A DNA stretch of 64,000 nt from Dryomyza anilis (Eukaryota > Arthropoda > Insecta > Diptera > Dryomyzidae), in contig OX638133.1 of the NCBI GenBank assembly GCA_951804985.1, positions 34,497,963-34,561,962 on the forward strand. Reading direction: 5' to 3'. Positions 11,311 through 23,104 of this stretch are shown one piece after another; position 1 is the stretch's first letter, and the number at the start of each line of letters is the position of its first letter. The notes beneath the pieces were generated by a model. That model saw only the letters and a program-made list of their open reading frames with translations, was not told where the DNA came from and made no database searches. The position numbers and the translations under genes were made by a program.

Positions 11311-12404
11311 ATAAATAAATTTAATTTTTACGGATATCACTGATTCTCAATGTTAACTCAGCAAAATACTTACACAGGACTTGCTGAAGAACCATGTACA
11401 ATGATATAAACGTTTTCGTTTGAGCAAAATCATGCGAATTTCATTAAAAAAATCCAATTGTATTGTTTGTATTGCTTTCTTTGGATTATTTACTATAAGG
11501 GTTGAATGCAATGCTGATGTAATTTTTGGAATTTCATTTTGTTATCGTAATCATGCAAAAATTACAAAGTTTCTAAATTCTCTAGTCACAAAAAAAACTG
11601 AAATGCATTATTCTTTTACACAAATTAAAATACTTAAACATTTTAAGATTGATTATTTAAAATAAAAAACTTTTTGAAGTCTATTTTGAAATCAGATACT
11701 CTGAACTTCAGCGCATTTACTTTGCAACATATTAGAAAAACGTGATTTTGAATAAGTAATTTCGTAAAGTAACCTTTCTAAAAATGTAAATTTACCTTAT
11801 TAAAACTTGAATCAGCTTAGTAACCACAACTGATCCCATAACCTGTTGTGCTGTGCAACAAAGTTCAACAACCCTTTTCTTTGCGCCGTCTAAAGTTTAG
11901 ACTGTTGTGTTTATAATTTGTAGTTTAAAAAGAAATAAAATAAAGAAAAGGAATGAACAAAAAAAAGTACCATAAAATTGTACTCGCATAACATTAACAT
12001 ATCATTTTGGCAAATGCCAAAGTTATCATTTATTCAGCGCGTTTCCGCCCAGCGCCTCTTTCGCATATAACCCCATGGATCACACAGACGTGCTTCGGAA
12101 ACTTTTCCAAACACACGATACGTCAATAGCGCAGAGAGAACAGCAAAAGAAACTGCTATTTATTTGCACATCAACTAGGTGCTGTGGGGTTGTGGGTGAC
12201 CAGCACCCATAATTTTTAATACACTGACGAAAATAAATACTTCAAATATTTGAATAGTATGAAATATTAATAATGAAATATTTTATAATGCAGATAACCC
12301 AGAAAAAGAATCAAAATTTATACGCAATATAAGTCTGATGGACTTCATGATACTAATCAGGACCTCATTCTAATTCTTTGGAATTAGATAGCACAAATAT
12401 GTTA
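11311..12404. other. Noncoding stretch
   Basis: No gene recognised. A short region near 12030-12190 is less AT-rich than its surroundings. An 81-codon plus-strand ORF at 11420-11665 is AT-rich and lacks any family features. Confidence 0.4.
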
Positions 12405-12570
12405 TTATACCCTACACTAAGAGTGAAAGGGTATATTCAGTTTGGTACGCCATTTGTAACACCCAGAAGGAAGCATCTCCGGTATGGAAAAGTATATATA
12501 TTCTTGATCAGCATGACCTTCTGAGTCGATTTAGCAATGTCCGTCTGTCCGTCTGTCTGTATGTCTGTCC

Positions 12571-12616
<46 letters not shown>

Positions 12617-13153
12617 TGAAATCCCTACTACTTTTAAAATTGAAGAGTTAGATAAATGAAACTTATAACTTAGATTACTAATATACCTACGCTGTATGTG
12701 CGAAAATTGGCGAGATCGGTCCATTGTGACCTACGATCCGACCACTTATGTTCAAATACCTTATATAAAATGTACATATAAAGTTCAAATTTTATGTATA
12801 CGTGCTTAGGTAAACTTTTTTGCTCAAATATATATTGACTTCATGCTCAAAAACATGATAATGTTTTCCGCCGAAAAGACTTGTGGTTCACAAAAAAAAA
12901 TCGAAATTCGTTACACCTACCCATTTGAAAACATGGGTATCAAATGAATGGAAATTCTTCAGCGATTGAATGTTTGTAGTTATTTTCAGGATTCGTATAC
13001 CCTGGTGACCTATATATCACTTTGAATGGTAACCACACATATGTGTAGGGTATTTATAGTCGGCTTAGACCGACTATAATTTTGATAATCCTAACTATCA
13101 TAATTATACCTACTTTAAAATTTCCCATGTGATCTAACCTTCCCAACTGTTTC
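12405..13153 (+). mobile_element. B2 Helentron/mini-me-like repeat, full copy
   Basis: Begins TTATACCCTACACTAAGAG, has the core AAGTATATATATTCTTGATC and a (GTCT)n/(GTCC)n run at 12540-12616. It ends with the hairpin AGTCGGCTTAGACCGACTAT and a conserved tail finishing CCTTCCCAACTGTTT. It is the best reference copy of B2 in the window. No protein is encoded, so any movement would need an autonomous relative. Confidence 0.85.
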
Positions 13154-13859
13154 GTTTTGATATCGTTATGAAATCAATGCGGAATGCTGAGAATTCATAC
13201 GGTATTGGACACTTTCTTGTATCCAGCGTCAAATTAAACCTATATGGTTGGAAAATATCTGCATTCTGTCAGATTTTTCTTTGTAGGAGACATTTTACGA
13301 AATTTGGTCGGGAGCCGAAAGTAGTACACCAGTGTTGAAAATATCGTTTTTTATCTTACGAAGCAATAATACTATTGTTTTGGGTAGTGCAATCATAAAA
13401 TAAAAAAATAAAACAAGAACATTCCCCATAATCCCTACGGGAACAAGAGCGCTGTATCAGAGCTAATGCATCGCGTCATTTCCATCAGATAGCGCTGCCT
13501 ATCTATAAGAACCTTCATGAGATTTTACACACGATGTCCTAGAGAGGAAGCGCTACCCATAAGTTGACTTTGTAAACGCCATAGAAGCATTAATGGTAAC
13601 GGTCACGAAAGCAACTCTCTTGTAGCGCTAACCATTTGCTGACTTAAGTAGTGCTAAGGAATCGCTACCCTTATATTTTCAAAGTCCGCTGCTCAAGAAT
13701 CACGAAAGACAGTGAAAGGGTAGAGCTGCTCGTACGTAAGAACCTTCATTCTACAGTAATGTAAGCTACTCTTTCCCAGTATTTGGTGCTACCAGGGTAT
13801 CACGAAAAAAAAGTTATATTACAATGATATAAATTACCTATTTAAAAGAAATAAATAAA

Positions 13860-14509
13860 TATACCCTACACCTATGAGGTACATATATTGTAACGCCCCT
13901 TAGGAGGCGTGTCCGGTATGGAAAAATATATATATTCTTTATCAGCATCACAACCCGAGTCCGTTTAGCCATGTCCGTCTGTCTGTCTGTCCGTCTTGCT
14001 GTCCGAATACAGAATAACTTGAGAAATACTGATCAGAATGCGATGAAATTTCGCCTCAAATATATTTTAGCCAAAAATAGGAACTAAGTTTGAAAATGAG
14101 CCAAATCGGTTAACGGACACGCCCACCTCCCATACAAGTCACTATTATATAACTCTTTAGGAACTAATAACTCGAAAAGTATTCAAGATATAGTTATAAT
14201 ATTTAAAACGTATTGTTAGAATTTACCTATAAATATGTGGTCCAAAAATGGGCGTGATCCGCCAAACTTTTTTTTTTTCATTATATCCCGGATTTTCATA
14301 GTGGAAATTTGATCCGTTAATTATTAAAATTAAATCTATGAAATATTAGCCTTACAAAATTTATATTTTTCTAATTTTTTTAAAATTAATATTAATATCC
14401 CCACCAAAGGTGTAGGGTATTCCATAGTCGGGCCCGACCGACTATAAAAATCCGCCATAATGAGACCGAACTTACCCATGTGACCTAACTTTCCCAACTC
14501 GTTTTAGTT
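13860..14509 (+). mobile_element. B1 Helentron-like repeat, internally shortened
   Basis: Starts ATACCCTACACCTATGAGG, lacks the AGGGTATATTAACTTTG block present in other copies, and carries CGCCCCTTAGGAGGCGTGTC, a short GTCT run and the body with TGGGCGTGATCCGCC. It finishes with GGTGTAGGGTATTCCATAG, the hairpin GTCGGGCCCGACCGAC and a tail ending TTTCCCAACTCGTTTT. Confidence 0.85.
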
Positions 14510-15096
14510 TTAAATTTGTTTTTATTTAGATTCATTTGCTTCATTTGGTCAATAAAGCACTAAAAAAGATATAATACGCTGGTGTATATAATATAAATAT
14601 ATATAAATATATAATGTCTAAATTTGTCTTTTATTTAGATTTTTTTGTTTATGTAAGTTTTTTGTATAATGAGGACTTTGCCGCTCTAAAGCGTCTTCGA
14701 ATGAGAGATAACCTGCTACATTTCCTTTTATTTATTCTGTAAATTAAAGTCTGTTAATTTTTTCTTCTTTATAACTAGAAATATACATTTTTAATAAAAA
14801 CATATTTAGAGAACGGTTTGGAGTTTTCTATGCCAATTTTATATTGGTTTCCATCCTAGTTGGCTTCTAATAAAAATTTCTATAATAAACTAATAAAACT
14901 TCCAAACTAATTTTCTCACATATCTTTTTGAAATACCGCAGGAATTCATTATGAAAAGCAGCGTTATCTTACCTTGTCTTTATATGAACTGTACTTCACT
15001 TCACCTGACTTGACTTCACTTACGACCGTATTCATGAAATCAAACACAAGAGTGATGCAAAAATCCACTCAACAACGAATTCGCGTTTTTTCCCCG

Positions 15097-15131
15097 AAAT
15101 AACTGTACTTTACGATCAGTTATTTCGGTTG
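15097..15131. repeat. Short perfect hairpin
   Basis: CGAAATAACTG and its exact complement CAGTTATTTCG flank an 11-base loop. There is no T-run typical of a terminator and no gene beside it. The meaning is unknown. Confidence 0.5.
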
Positions 15132-15465
15132 CGTTGTAATAAACGAAGCAATAGCGGAAGAAGTATTTTTCGTTTATACCCTTCGGTGTGCTTCCTCCAC
15201 ACTGCTTAAAGAAGCAACAAGGCAGCATAACCTTTATCTTATATATCTGATCCTTCTATGATACTTTTGGAAGTGAAATAGTATCACAAGTACTTGCTGT
15301 CTTTTAGCTACTAATGGAAGCTACAAGGCAGCAAAATAATTTTGTTTTATATGATTAAAGAAAAAAATATTTGAATATGTCTAGCTTTTAGTAACACAAA
15401 TATATGCTGCTTTTTTGCTACTTCGGGTAGCGCTAACTATATTTCCCGTAAGGATCATATATCGA

Positions 15466-15920
15466 CGCCCCTTATGAATACTATTATATATTTTTCCCCT
15501 TAAGAAAATAAATATATTATTTTTTGAGGTTCAGAATAAAAGTATGTTATTGTTTTTGATGAGAAAAATAATATGTTTTATGGTTTTGCCAGGAACTCTA
15601 TTATGTTTTTGATATTTCCGGGAATATGCACATGTATATCTGTATATCTGCGAATATAAAAATGATTCAAATTGGCGACGAAGATTGGAATCTTTTGTTG
15701 AACATGCATAATGCATATATGATTGGGGCCTTCATATAAAATCTGTACATATTAATAAATATATACTGATTGTAATAATTTTAATAAATATATGTAATCG
15801 TTTAATAAAAACCACAGACCATGGGAAACTTAAATCAGGCCTGAAATTAAACTTAAATTTAATGTAACAGTCTACATTTCTTAGGACAATAACAAATGAC
15901 CTCGAAAATACGGTCCTAAT
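15466..15920. other. AT-rich noncoding stretch
   Basis: No gene or clear repeat family was recognised between the candidate element on the left and the interrupted SINE on the right. Confidence 0.4.
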
Positions 15921-16153
15921 AATTATTATAATATTAGTTTAGCAATACAGTTCTGAAGAACCTAGGCTAAACAGTCTCACCATTTAAACATATTGTATTT
16001 GTACTAAAACAGCGGAACCTACAGTTTAACGTCGAATCATAATTTTTCATGGGTGATGTTTTTACTCTCGAATGTTATTTAGCAAGAGGTAGCGCGGTGA
16101 AGAAAAACATTTTCTATTTAATTTTATGATGTTGCATTTGCTGGTGTTTGAAC
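15921..16153 (-). mobile_element. SINE, inverted, body part interrupted by hAT element
   Basis: Diverged SINE tail and body, up to GTTTGAAC, which lies in the complement of the B-box region. The element continues at 17788 after a 1.6-kb insertion. The GTTTGAAC at 16146-16153 is repeated at 17788-17795 as the target duplication. Confidence 0.8.
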
Positions 16154-17787
16154 TAGAGATGGGCGCGTGCCAGTTTTTGATGGCACGGATTCGCACGGGC
16201 ACACGCACGAGCACGAGCCCGACGAGTAAATTTACAGGCACGCACGAGAAGCACGATAATACACGGTATTTTAAAAGACACGGAGAAATACGAAAAAACA
16301 CGATACAACACGGAAAAACACGACAAAACACGAAAAAAGCACTTAAAAACTTGAAAAAGCAAGCGAAACGTGAAAAATAATCCCGGAACCGTTTAGATTT
16401 TTGGAACCAGAATCGTTATTAAAAATGTGTTGAAACGAAACTGTAGTCGGAACATATATATTTTTTCTGGTTGGAATCGGTACCGCTATTTTAAAAATAT
16501 CGGAACCAGAACCGGAACAAATATTATAGTCCCTGTCAGGGAACGCAAAGAACCTGAATCAGAACCGTTATTAAAAATATATGGAACCGGAATCGAAACC
16601 GGAACCACAATTTTATAAATCTTGGAACAGGAACTGATATTCCAGTAGGTTTTAGTCCCTGTTATAAATAATTCAAAAATTAAGTTTGATACTGTTTTAT
16701 TCTTTTAAATCCATAAGTAAAACTAAAACAACAGATTTTTAAGAAAAGCTTAAAATACAACGACATTTTTATTTTCTGAAGCAGGAAGTAAGGTTATATA
16801 TACACCTATGAGGTACAGGGTATATTAACTTTGTGCATATATTGTAACGCCCCTTAGGAGGCGTGTCCGGTATGGAAAAGTATATATATTCTTGATCAGC
16901 ATCACTACCCGAGTCCGTTTAGCCATGTCCGTCTGTCTGTCCGTCTTGCTGTCTTGCTGTCCGAATACAGAATAACTTGAGAAATACTGATCAGAATGCG
17001 ATGAAATTTCGTCTCAATATATTTTAGCCAAAAGTAGGAACTGAGTTTGAAAATGAGCCAAATCGGTCAACGGACACGCCCACCTCCCATACAAGTCACT
17101 TTTTTATAACTCTTTCGGAACTAATAACTCGAAAAGTATTCAAGGTATAGTTATAAAATTTAAAAGGTATTGTTATAATTCACCTAAAAATATGTGGTCC
17201 AAAAATGGGCGTGATCCGCCCACTTTTTTTTTCATTATTTCCCGGGTTTTCATAGTGGAAATTTGATCCGTAAATTATTAAAATCAAATCTATGAAATAT
17301 TAGCCTTTCAAAATTTTAAATATAGGCGGACCACGCCCAATTATATTTTTCAATTTTTATTTTTTAGTTGTTTATACTTTTATATAAATTTTTTAATTTA
17401 TGGGGATATAAGACGTACATTTCTGATATATGAATAATATCCTGAGGGTGGGGAGGTTCAGCATAATTAAAAACTTTAAAATAAAGGTATGCAATTAAAT
17501 ATCCCACATTAATATCCCCACCAAAGGTGTAGGGTATTCCATAGTCGGGCCCGACCGACTATAAAAATCCGTCCCATGTGACCGAACTTACCCGTGTGAC
17601 CTAACTTTCCCAACTCGTTTTTAATTAGGGTAATAACTATAAAAAAAAAATTGAATGGGCGCGTGCCAGATTTTGATGGCACGGACACGCACGGGCACGA
17701 CAGCAACTAGCACGCACTCAGATTTGCACGCACGAACTCAAATTATCGGGCGTGACACGAAAAAAGCATGGCACGCGTCCATCTCTA
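16154..17787. mobile_element. Non-autonomous hAT-like element
   Basis: The ends are TAGAGATGGGCGCGTG and the complement of CGCGTCCATCTCTA, with a perfect 8-bp direct duplication GTTTGAAC outside both. An 8-bp target duplication and a TAGAG-type terminus fit the hAT superfamily. Inside are CACG-rich subterminal DNA (16190-16350), a second region of GGAACCGGAAC-type words (16380-16650) and a B1 copy (16797-17620). The left subterminal block is repeated directly near 17654. No transposase was found. The clean interruption of a SINE makes both bounds firm. Confidence 0.85.
16797..17620 (+). mobile_element. B1 Helentron-like repeat, full copy
   Basis: Contains every B1 block in order: CACCTATGAGGTACAGGG, CGCCCCTTAGGAGGCGTGTC, TATATATATTCTTGATCAGC, the GTCY run, GGACACGCCCACCTCCCATA, TGGGCGTGATCCGCC, GGGTATTCCATAGTC with its hairpin, and CTTTCCCAACTCGTTTT. 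It is inserted in the hAT-like element, which is inserted in a SINE, so it is the youngest of the three layers. Confidence 0.87.
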
Positions 17788-17848
17788 GTTTGAACCAGCA
17801 ACGTTTCGGGTGGCAATTCCAACACACTAACCTTCTTAGTCACCGACA
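17788..17848 (-). mobile_element. SINE head, continuation after hAT insertion
   Basis: Resumes the interrupted SINE: complement of the B box, then the diverged anticodon region and the A-box side ending AGTCACCGACATA. Together with 15921-16153 it makes one diverged full-length SINE. Confidence 0.75.
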
Positions 17849-18409
17849 TAGTATATGGTAATGCATATTTTTCATCATTATAGCGTATTTATTTTGAATT
17901 TTCTCAAACAAATTTTACAAATGACATATATAAAAACATAAAAGCAACGCAATAAAAAGCTCCAATTTTCGTCTAAAAATTTCAAACATAATAATTTTCA
18001 ACAGAAAACTGTTTGTTGTACTAATTTTCTGTGAAATTTTCAGAACATTATAATATTCGTTATTTAAGTAAAAATTAATTCGTATTTGTTTAAAAGTGAT
18101 ATATACTTTTTTTCGTAAGACAATTTTAATATAATAGTTTTCGTAAGGGGCGTCGATATGTATATTTTTATTATCATGTGATCATGATTCTTTTCCAGTT
18201 CCCCTTCGTCTAAATTGGTATAAAGTATTTCTAACGTTTCGTTTGTATCAGTCTTTGAATCGAACGTTTGTTCAATATTATTGTTTTACCAATTATTTTT
18301 TATATACAAATAAATCAGATTTTGTATAGTATTTTTTAAGTACTAAATCAAAATAGTTGTAAAAAATAGGGTTACTTTGATTTTTTAGGAAAATGGAGTA
18401 AGGAATATG
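17849..18409. other. AT-rich noncoding stretch
   Basis: No gene was recognised. A block around 18125-18165 is an inverted relative of the sequence at 15445-15490. Confidence 0.4.
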
Positions 18410-19935
18410 GAAGAGAAATGTAGCCTGCCTGTATCAGGTAACAACATTATAAAGGAATTTTGATATTTTAAAAAACATTTTAATACCAGGAAACTGGAAG
18501 GGAAACCTAGCAAAAACATTGTTTACAAATATTAAATTGGCCTCCACAGACAAATTTTTGGTAGGAAACAGGCGTTTTATAGGATTTTTTACAGGAAAAC
18601 ACGCAAGAAAATTGTATTTTTCTATCATTGCCTAGGTACACAGACAGCAGTTAATAGCAGTTTATAGGTTGGAAAATAGAATAGAAGTCTGCCACTAGCA
18701 GGCAAAAAGCAGCTTTCTCGGTCGTCTAACAGACAATAGGTGGGATTAGGTGGCGTGCTTCGTCGTCTAGCAGGAATTGAAATTTGTTGTTATTTCCCCA
18801 GAAAAAAGAAGTAGGCAGGGTAGAGGTAGTTTAGAAACACTGTTTCGACATATTTCAAACAGACATGTCTGTTTTCTGTCCGTTCCCAAAATATGCCATC
18901 AATCTGCCAATACAATACACTTCCCAAAATATTCTATTTATCTGTGTGTTTGCCAGAAATATTCCTTAGAAAGCCAGACATGTTATCTCGGGTCGTAAAC
19001 ATCATTGTTTTTTTAGTAGATTTGCAACGCGAATTGTTTTAACTATTTGTGAAAATGTGGCGCATTGTCGGGAATTTGCTGATATCAACATCAGCGGGGC
19101 TCAGCTAATTGTTCATTCCGCCGTTATCGTTTACAAGAAAAACTTCCTATTGTATACAAAACAAACACATGTTATTTTTTGTAAAACTATAATTAGCACG
19201 TGTTCTGTTGTTGATTTCTTCGATCACTTATGTAGCGGCATATCGAACACAATAACAATACTGGGTGCACTTCATTTTTTTTGAAAATGCAACAACAAAC
19301 ATATGCAAATCCTACAACACAGCATTGAAGCGATCAAGTTTTTGCGAAAATACTACAAACAAAATTCGTCGCTGTTTTTTTTAAATAAGAAGTTTTTGGT
19401 AGGAGCGGAATAGATGGGCACCCATGATCTTGATTATATGTTTATGCTCCCTAACTTTCCCTACCTAACTTCCACCACCTACCTTATGCCACTTCCTTAT
19501 CAAATTAGCTTTCACACTTTAGCAGGAAATAGGCACATTCACACATTTGCCTACCAAAATTATTCTTTTAAAATGTGATTTCATTTCGTACACACAGAAC
19601 AGGGATTTGTTACACCTACCAACTTATTCGGTTCTCTCAACCGCTTAGTTGGTTGTTATTGTCAAAATAAAAATAGTTTTAGTTTGTAGTGCAACCAATT
19701 TCTGTTTTAGAACAATTTAGTACAGATTTAGAACCATTAGGAGTGTGTATACGATAATATAGCAGTTCCGCCAGCAAATTTGTAAACCATTCGATTTAAC
19801 CGAATGCATTTAGTTGGTACAACTAACTTGTTCATTCTTCCAACCTCATGCCAAAAGAAGATTTTTCTGCGTGTATAAACTGTTTGTTTTCCTGCCTGTT
19901 GTCTTGCACTTTTCTCCGTAATTTTGTCTGGGGGT
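18410..19935. mobile_element. Foldback-like element H, copy 1, diverged
   Basis: The central part (about 19010-19400) aligns with 31890-32310 (shared words include ATATCAACAT and CAAACACATGTT). The flanks carry inverted AGCAGG/CCTACC-rich arms as in copy 2. A TTTCCCCAGAAAAAAG word at 18794 and TTTTGTCTGGGG at 19923 match the ends of copy 2. Left-arm material also extends back to 18410, so the copy may be rearranged or nested. No coding sequence is intact. Confidence 0.55.
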
Positions 19936-21997
19936 CTATATTATGATTCATATATTTTATTCTTAATTCGTTCTCCAGTTTTTTTTTTTTATTTGGCAAG
20001 AGTTGTATTCGTCTCACCCTTTTGATATCTGCATGGTAAATTCTAACATTGCTACCATAGTTGTACTGCGTTGTCAATTTCTTCGATCCTGGCCCTAGGT
20101 CCTGTCCAATTCTATATTTGTTATACTGAACTAACAATTTTTTCACGTGTACCACCAAAGTCGCGACGACTCGTTGACTGCACCCGAGCTGCACAAACAT
20201 CGAGACCCACTGGCAATCGAATCGAACAACGCCGCGAAAGCGACATGCAGTCGATTAGCTGCATGCGATTTCCATGTGAATGTTTCACACAGAGACTGTT
20301 ATTTGGACGCGTGGTGCACAACTCGGCAAATGGGGGCTGTTTTGGCTTTTGGGGTGGGCGCATCCGCCCCAGTGGCACCACGGAAATTAGAGAAAAAAAA
20401 TGCACACAAAAATAAGAGAAACCGGAAATAAACAGAAGTTGCATTCGTGTTATTGACAGTTGCATGTACCGAATACCGAGTACCGAGAGTAGTTTAATTT
20501 ATCAAAACGGAGGCGGGCAAGTTGTTCGACGGACGGTCTGAAAATTCCTCGAAAACTATTTCGGCTGCCATGTTGAATTATTAGCCGTGTTGTTGTCGTG
20601 CGGCTGCTGCTAATTTAAAAGCAATCAGCAATTGTTGCATGCGACAATAACGACGACGACGACGACAACAACAGCACTATATATGAATGTCTGGGGGGCG
20701 GCCAACCGCATAGTGGGCGTGGTTGGCGACATGCAATATAAAGCAATACGCAATGGAAACCAATAATTAGCAGTAGAAAAAGCGAATCGAAAAAATGTAT
20801 ATTATTGGCGGGTGCGGCAAGGTTGTTCTGGTTGGTGACAAGGCCTTTGCCGAAGGCGGCCGAACATTGCACTATAATTAGTTTAGTCGGCAAGAATTCA
20901 AAAAAAAGAAGCAAAAAAAAACATCGGCAACCAGTCAACTTGCTGAAAGAAATGTTTATGGCGACAATTTGTACGCGCCGCGCCATCTATTGATTGAAAC
21001 GTGCAGCTGCTGCAATTGGCAGAGTACAAAGCCCGAATATAGCGAGCAAAACGAGAGCGAACGAACGCATTGAATGAACCGTTAATATTGTAGTCCGTGA
21101 CTTATGGCAGACGGAAATGACGGCGATTAATTGAATTAATTTAATACGTTCTACGTTGGGTACGTTCAAATAATGCTAGAATGCGCCATGAGATGATTTT
21201 ACAAAATAATGCGTTATAAATTAAATTTTTATGAAATTGATTGAATTTACTATAGATAAAATAAATATTTTTATTTTATATCTATTTAAATTTAATAAAA
21301 TTGATAAGTATGTAAATGAGATTGATTTAAATATGTCGATTGATTGAAATAAGCATAAACATCTCATTTTAAGCATTTTTAATAATCATTGATTAACTGA
21401 AATCTGTAAATCTGTAATCTGAAATCAGTAAACTCCTGCTCGGTCAAAATTTATGTAAGGTTATTTTCATAAAATTTCTGTAAGGCAAAACAATTAAAAA
21501 ATATTTCTTTGTGTGTGGTTTCTCTACTACTTCGGGGATTATTAACTACTATTCTGGTAGTGGTATAAAATCTAAAAATAAATAAGAGTAATTGTAGAGA
21601 ATTTGTCCACCGTGAAGGTGAAAATATAAATTTTAAATTTATTCTATTTGATGGAAAAATGTATTTCAGTGAATTTTTCCATCAAAGTATACAAGTCTCA
21701 GTTTTCTTTAAATATGAGCTAAAAGAAACCTTAACGTGTTGTATATACCGAAAATAGAAACAACGAACCGTGTTTGTATTCCTACTTTACCATCATAAGT
21801 AGTAGACTTTCGAAATAAATTGGGACAGGCAAAACCTCGTAACAACACATTCTGCAAGTAATGTCAATTTTTAAAATGGGGCCACACTCTTATTATTGTC
21901 AGCTCGTTTAAAGGCTACTTTAAGTAAAATATCTTGTAAAATACTACTCGATTTTAAGCCGGTTTTTTTCTCCTTCTGTGAAATTATCTTTTTGTTT
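19936..21997. other. Mostly unique noncoding region with GC-balanced core
   Basis: About 20060-21160 is clearly less AT-rich than the flanks and contains several overlapping ORFs in different frames at 20071-20465 and 20615-20986, a pattern of base composition more than of coding. The one item singled out is the small ORF at 20987-21070. A 14-bp perfect stem (TTTGATGGAAAAAT and its complement) lies at 21646-21688. The core may be regulatory DNA or an intron of a gene outside the window. Confidence 0.35.
20987..21070 (-). CDS. Tiny ORF with signal-peptide-like sequence, possible first exon
   Basis: From the ATG at 21070 the minus strand reads MRSFALVLLAIFGLCTLPIA, then AAARFNQ and a stop: 27 residues with Arg near the start, a 15-residue hydrophobic core and small residues at a plausible signal-peptidase site. 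Such a peptide could be a secreted micropeptide, or the first exon of a secreted protein whose next exon lies further along the minus strand. A GT lies within the CACGTTTC just before the stop but is a poor donor. The same frame is open upstream to 21169, with another ATG. No homology is recognised, and chance is a real alternative. Confidence 0.2.
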   Translation of the reverse strand: MRSFALVLLAIFGLCTLPIAAAARFNQ

Positions 21998-22007
21998 GTT
22001 AAAATAT

Positions 22008-22304
22008 GTAGCCGCGGTAGGTCAGTGGATAGTGCGTTGGACTGCGAGCCGAAAGGTCCCCGGTTCAAGCCTGGACTCGGGCTAACAACATCATTTTTCT
22101 ATACCGCGCTACCTCTCGGCAGTAAATGGCAAACCTACGAGAGTAAAACATTGCCTATGAAAATCTCTCATCAGCCGTTCGGATTCGGCAATAAACTGTA
22201 GGTCCCACCACTTTGAGTACAAATATAACACGCACAGCTCAAAATTGTGAGAGAGCTCGGCCTAAGTTCTTATAGGACTGTAGCGCCAAACTATTATTAT
22301 TACT
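22008..22304 (+). mobile_element. tRNA-derived SINE with 10-bp target duplication
   Basis: A complete head (GCCGCGGTAGGTCAGTGG, with one change in the A box), B box GGTTCAAGCC, body and ATT tail. It is flanked by the perfect direct repeat GTTAAAATAT at 21998-22007 and 22306-22315, the mark of LINE-machinery retroposition. This fixes both ends of the family. Confidence 0.93.
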
Positions 22305-22445
22305 AGTTAAAATATTTTAACTGTAAGGTATCGATATGATGTAGACCTTAGAATGTCGAATATTTTATGTAAATTTATAAACAAAAAAAAAATGTAGACA
22401 CATTTTTGAATTAATTCCTTTCACTACAAAAAATGTGACGAATGT

Positions 22446-23104
22446 TCCCTTTAACTCTACATGCTTTAATAGTTCTCCAATATATCTTTTTCGCACCGCT
22501 TAATTTATTATCTTTTATTGAAAAACATTCAGAAATATGTAGAAGAATTACATATCTGTATTTATTTTTACTACATTATGTATTTTCATCAATTCAGGGT
22601 TGGTCAAATTCGTGTATTTCGGATTTGTCTACATTTTTGTGTAGACAATCTGTAGACAATGCATACAATTACGTTATAATGTAGACTATGTATACAGCAC
22701 TCGAATTGATGTATGTATCCATAGGAACATTTTCTTTTTTTCGTTTTTTAGAGGATATTTAAAAAAAATATATAAAAAATATGTATAATACTGAGATAAA
22801 TTTGTAACTCCGGTATACATACATTTATGAATTGTATACATTATCTACATATTTCAGTGATTGTCTCATGCATTGCCTATATGTAGAATATCTACATTTA
22901 GACCATCGTGTAAACAATCTCGCCCAACCGTGGAAAAATGTAAAAAATACGAAATATGAATTTATTTTGACTACATTTGGTTCTTATTAAAATTTCATAA
23001 ATATGTAAAAGAAATACTACAGTTGTATTGCATTCTGTATTTATTTAAAGCCAAGAAAAATCTATGTATTTTCTCAAAAAGTGATGCAATAGCTGTTAAA
23101 GGGA
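22446..23104. mobile_element. Palindromic foldback-type element
   Basis: The whole 659-bp stretch is an imperfect palindrome. The ends are TCCCTTTAAC and GTTAAAGGGA. Next inward come matching AT-rich arms, then GGTTGGTCAAATTCG versus the complement of TCGCCCAACC, and near the centre GTAGACAATGCAT versus ATGCATTGCC. Words of the type TGTAGAC and TCTACA recur throughout. No ORF of interest. The transcript would fold into a long hairpin. Confidence 0.65.

Larger units (their letters stand above)
13410..15465. mobile_element. Candidate element with diverged inverted ends and AGCGCTA repeats
   Basis: The left end (CCCTACGGGAACAAGAGCGC) resembles the complement of the right end (AGCGCTAACTATATTTCCCG followed by TAAGGATCATAT). 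Between them the left arm repeats AGCGCTAC words and TAAGAACCTTCAT (13508, 13737), and the right arm repeats AAGGCAGCA and GCTACT words. A B1 copy sits inside at 13860-14509. The bounds are uncertain and no transposase is present. A fragment of its right flank (ATCGACGCCCCTTA) recurs inverted near 18137. Confidence 0.35.

Noticed and set aside
20071..20465. Four overlapping ORFs of about 95-114 codons
   Set aside because: Open in several frames and on both strands at once because of base composition; no domain or start context favours any.
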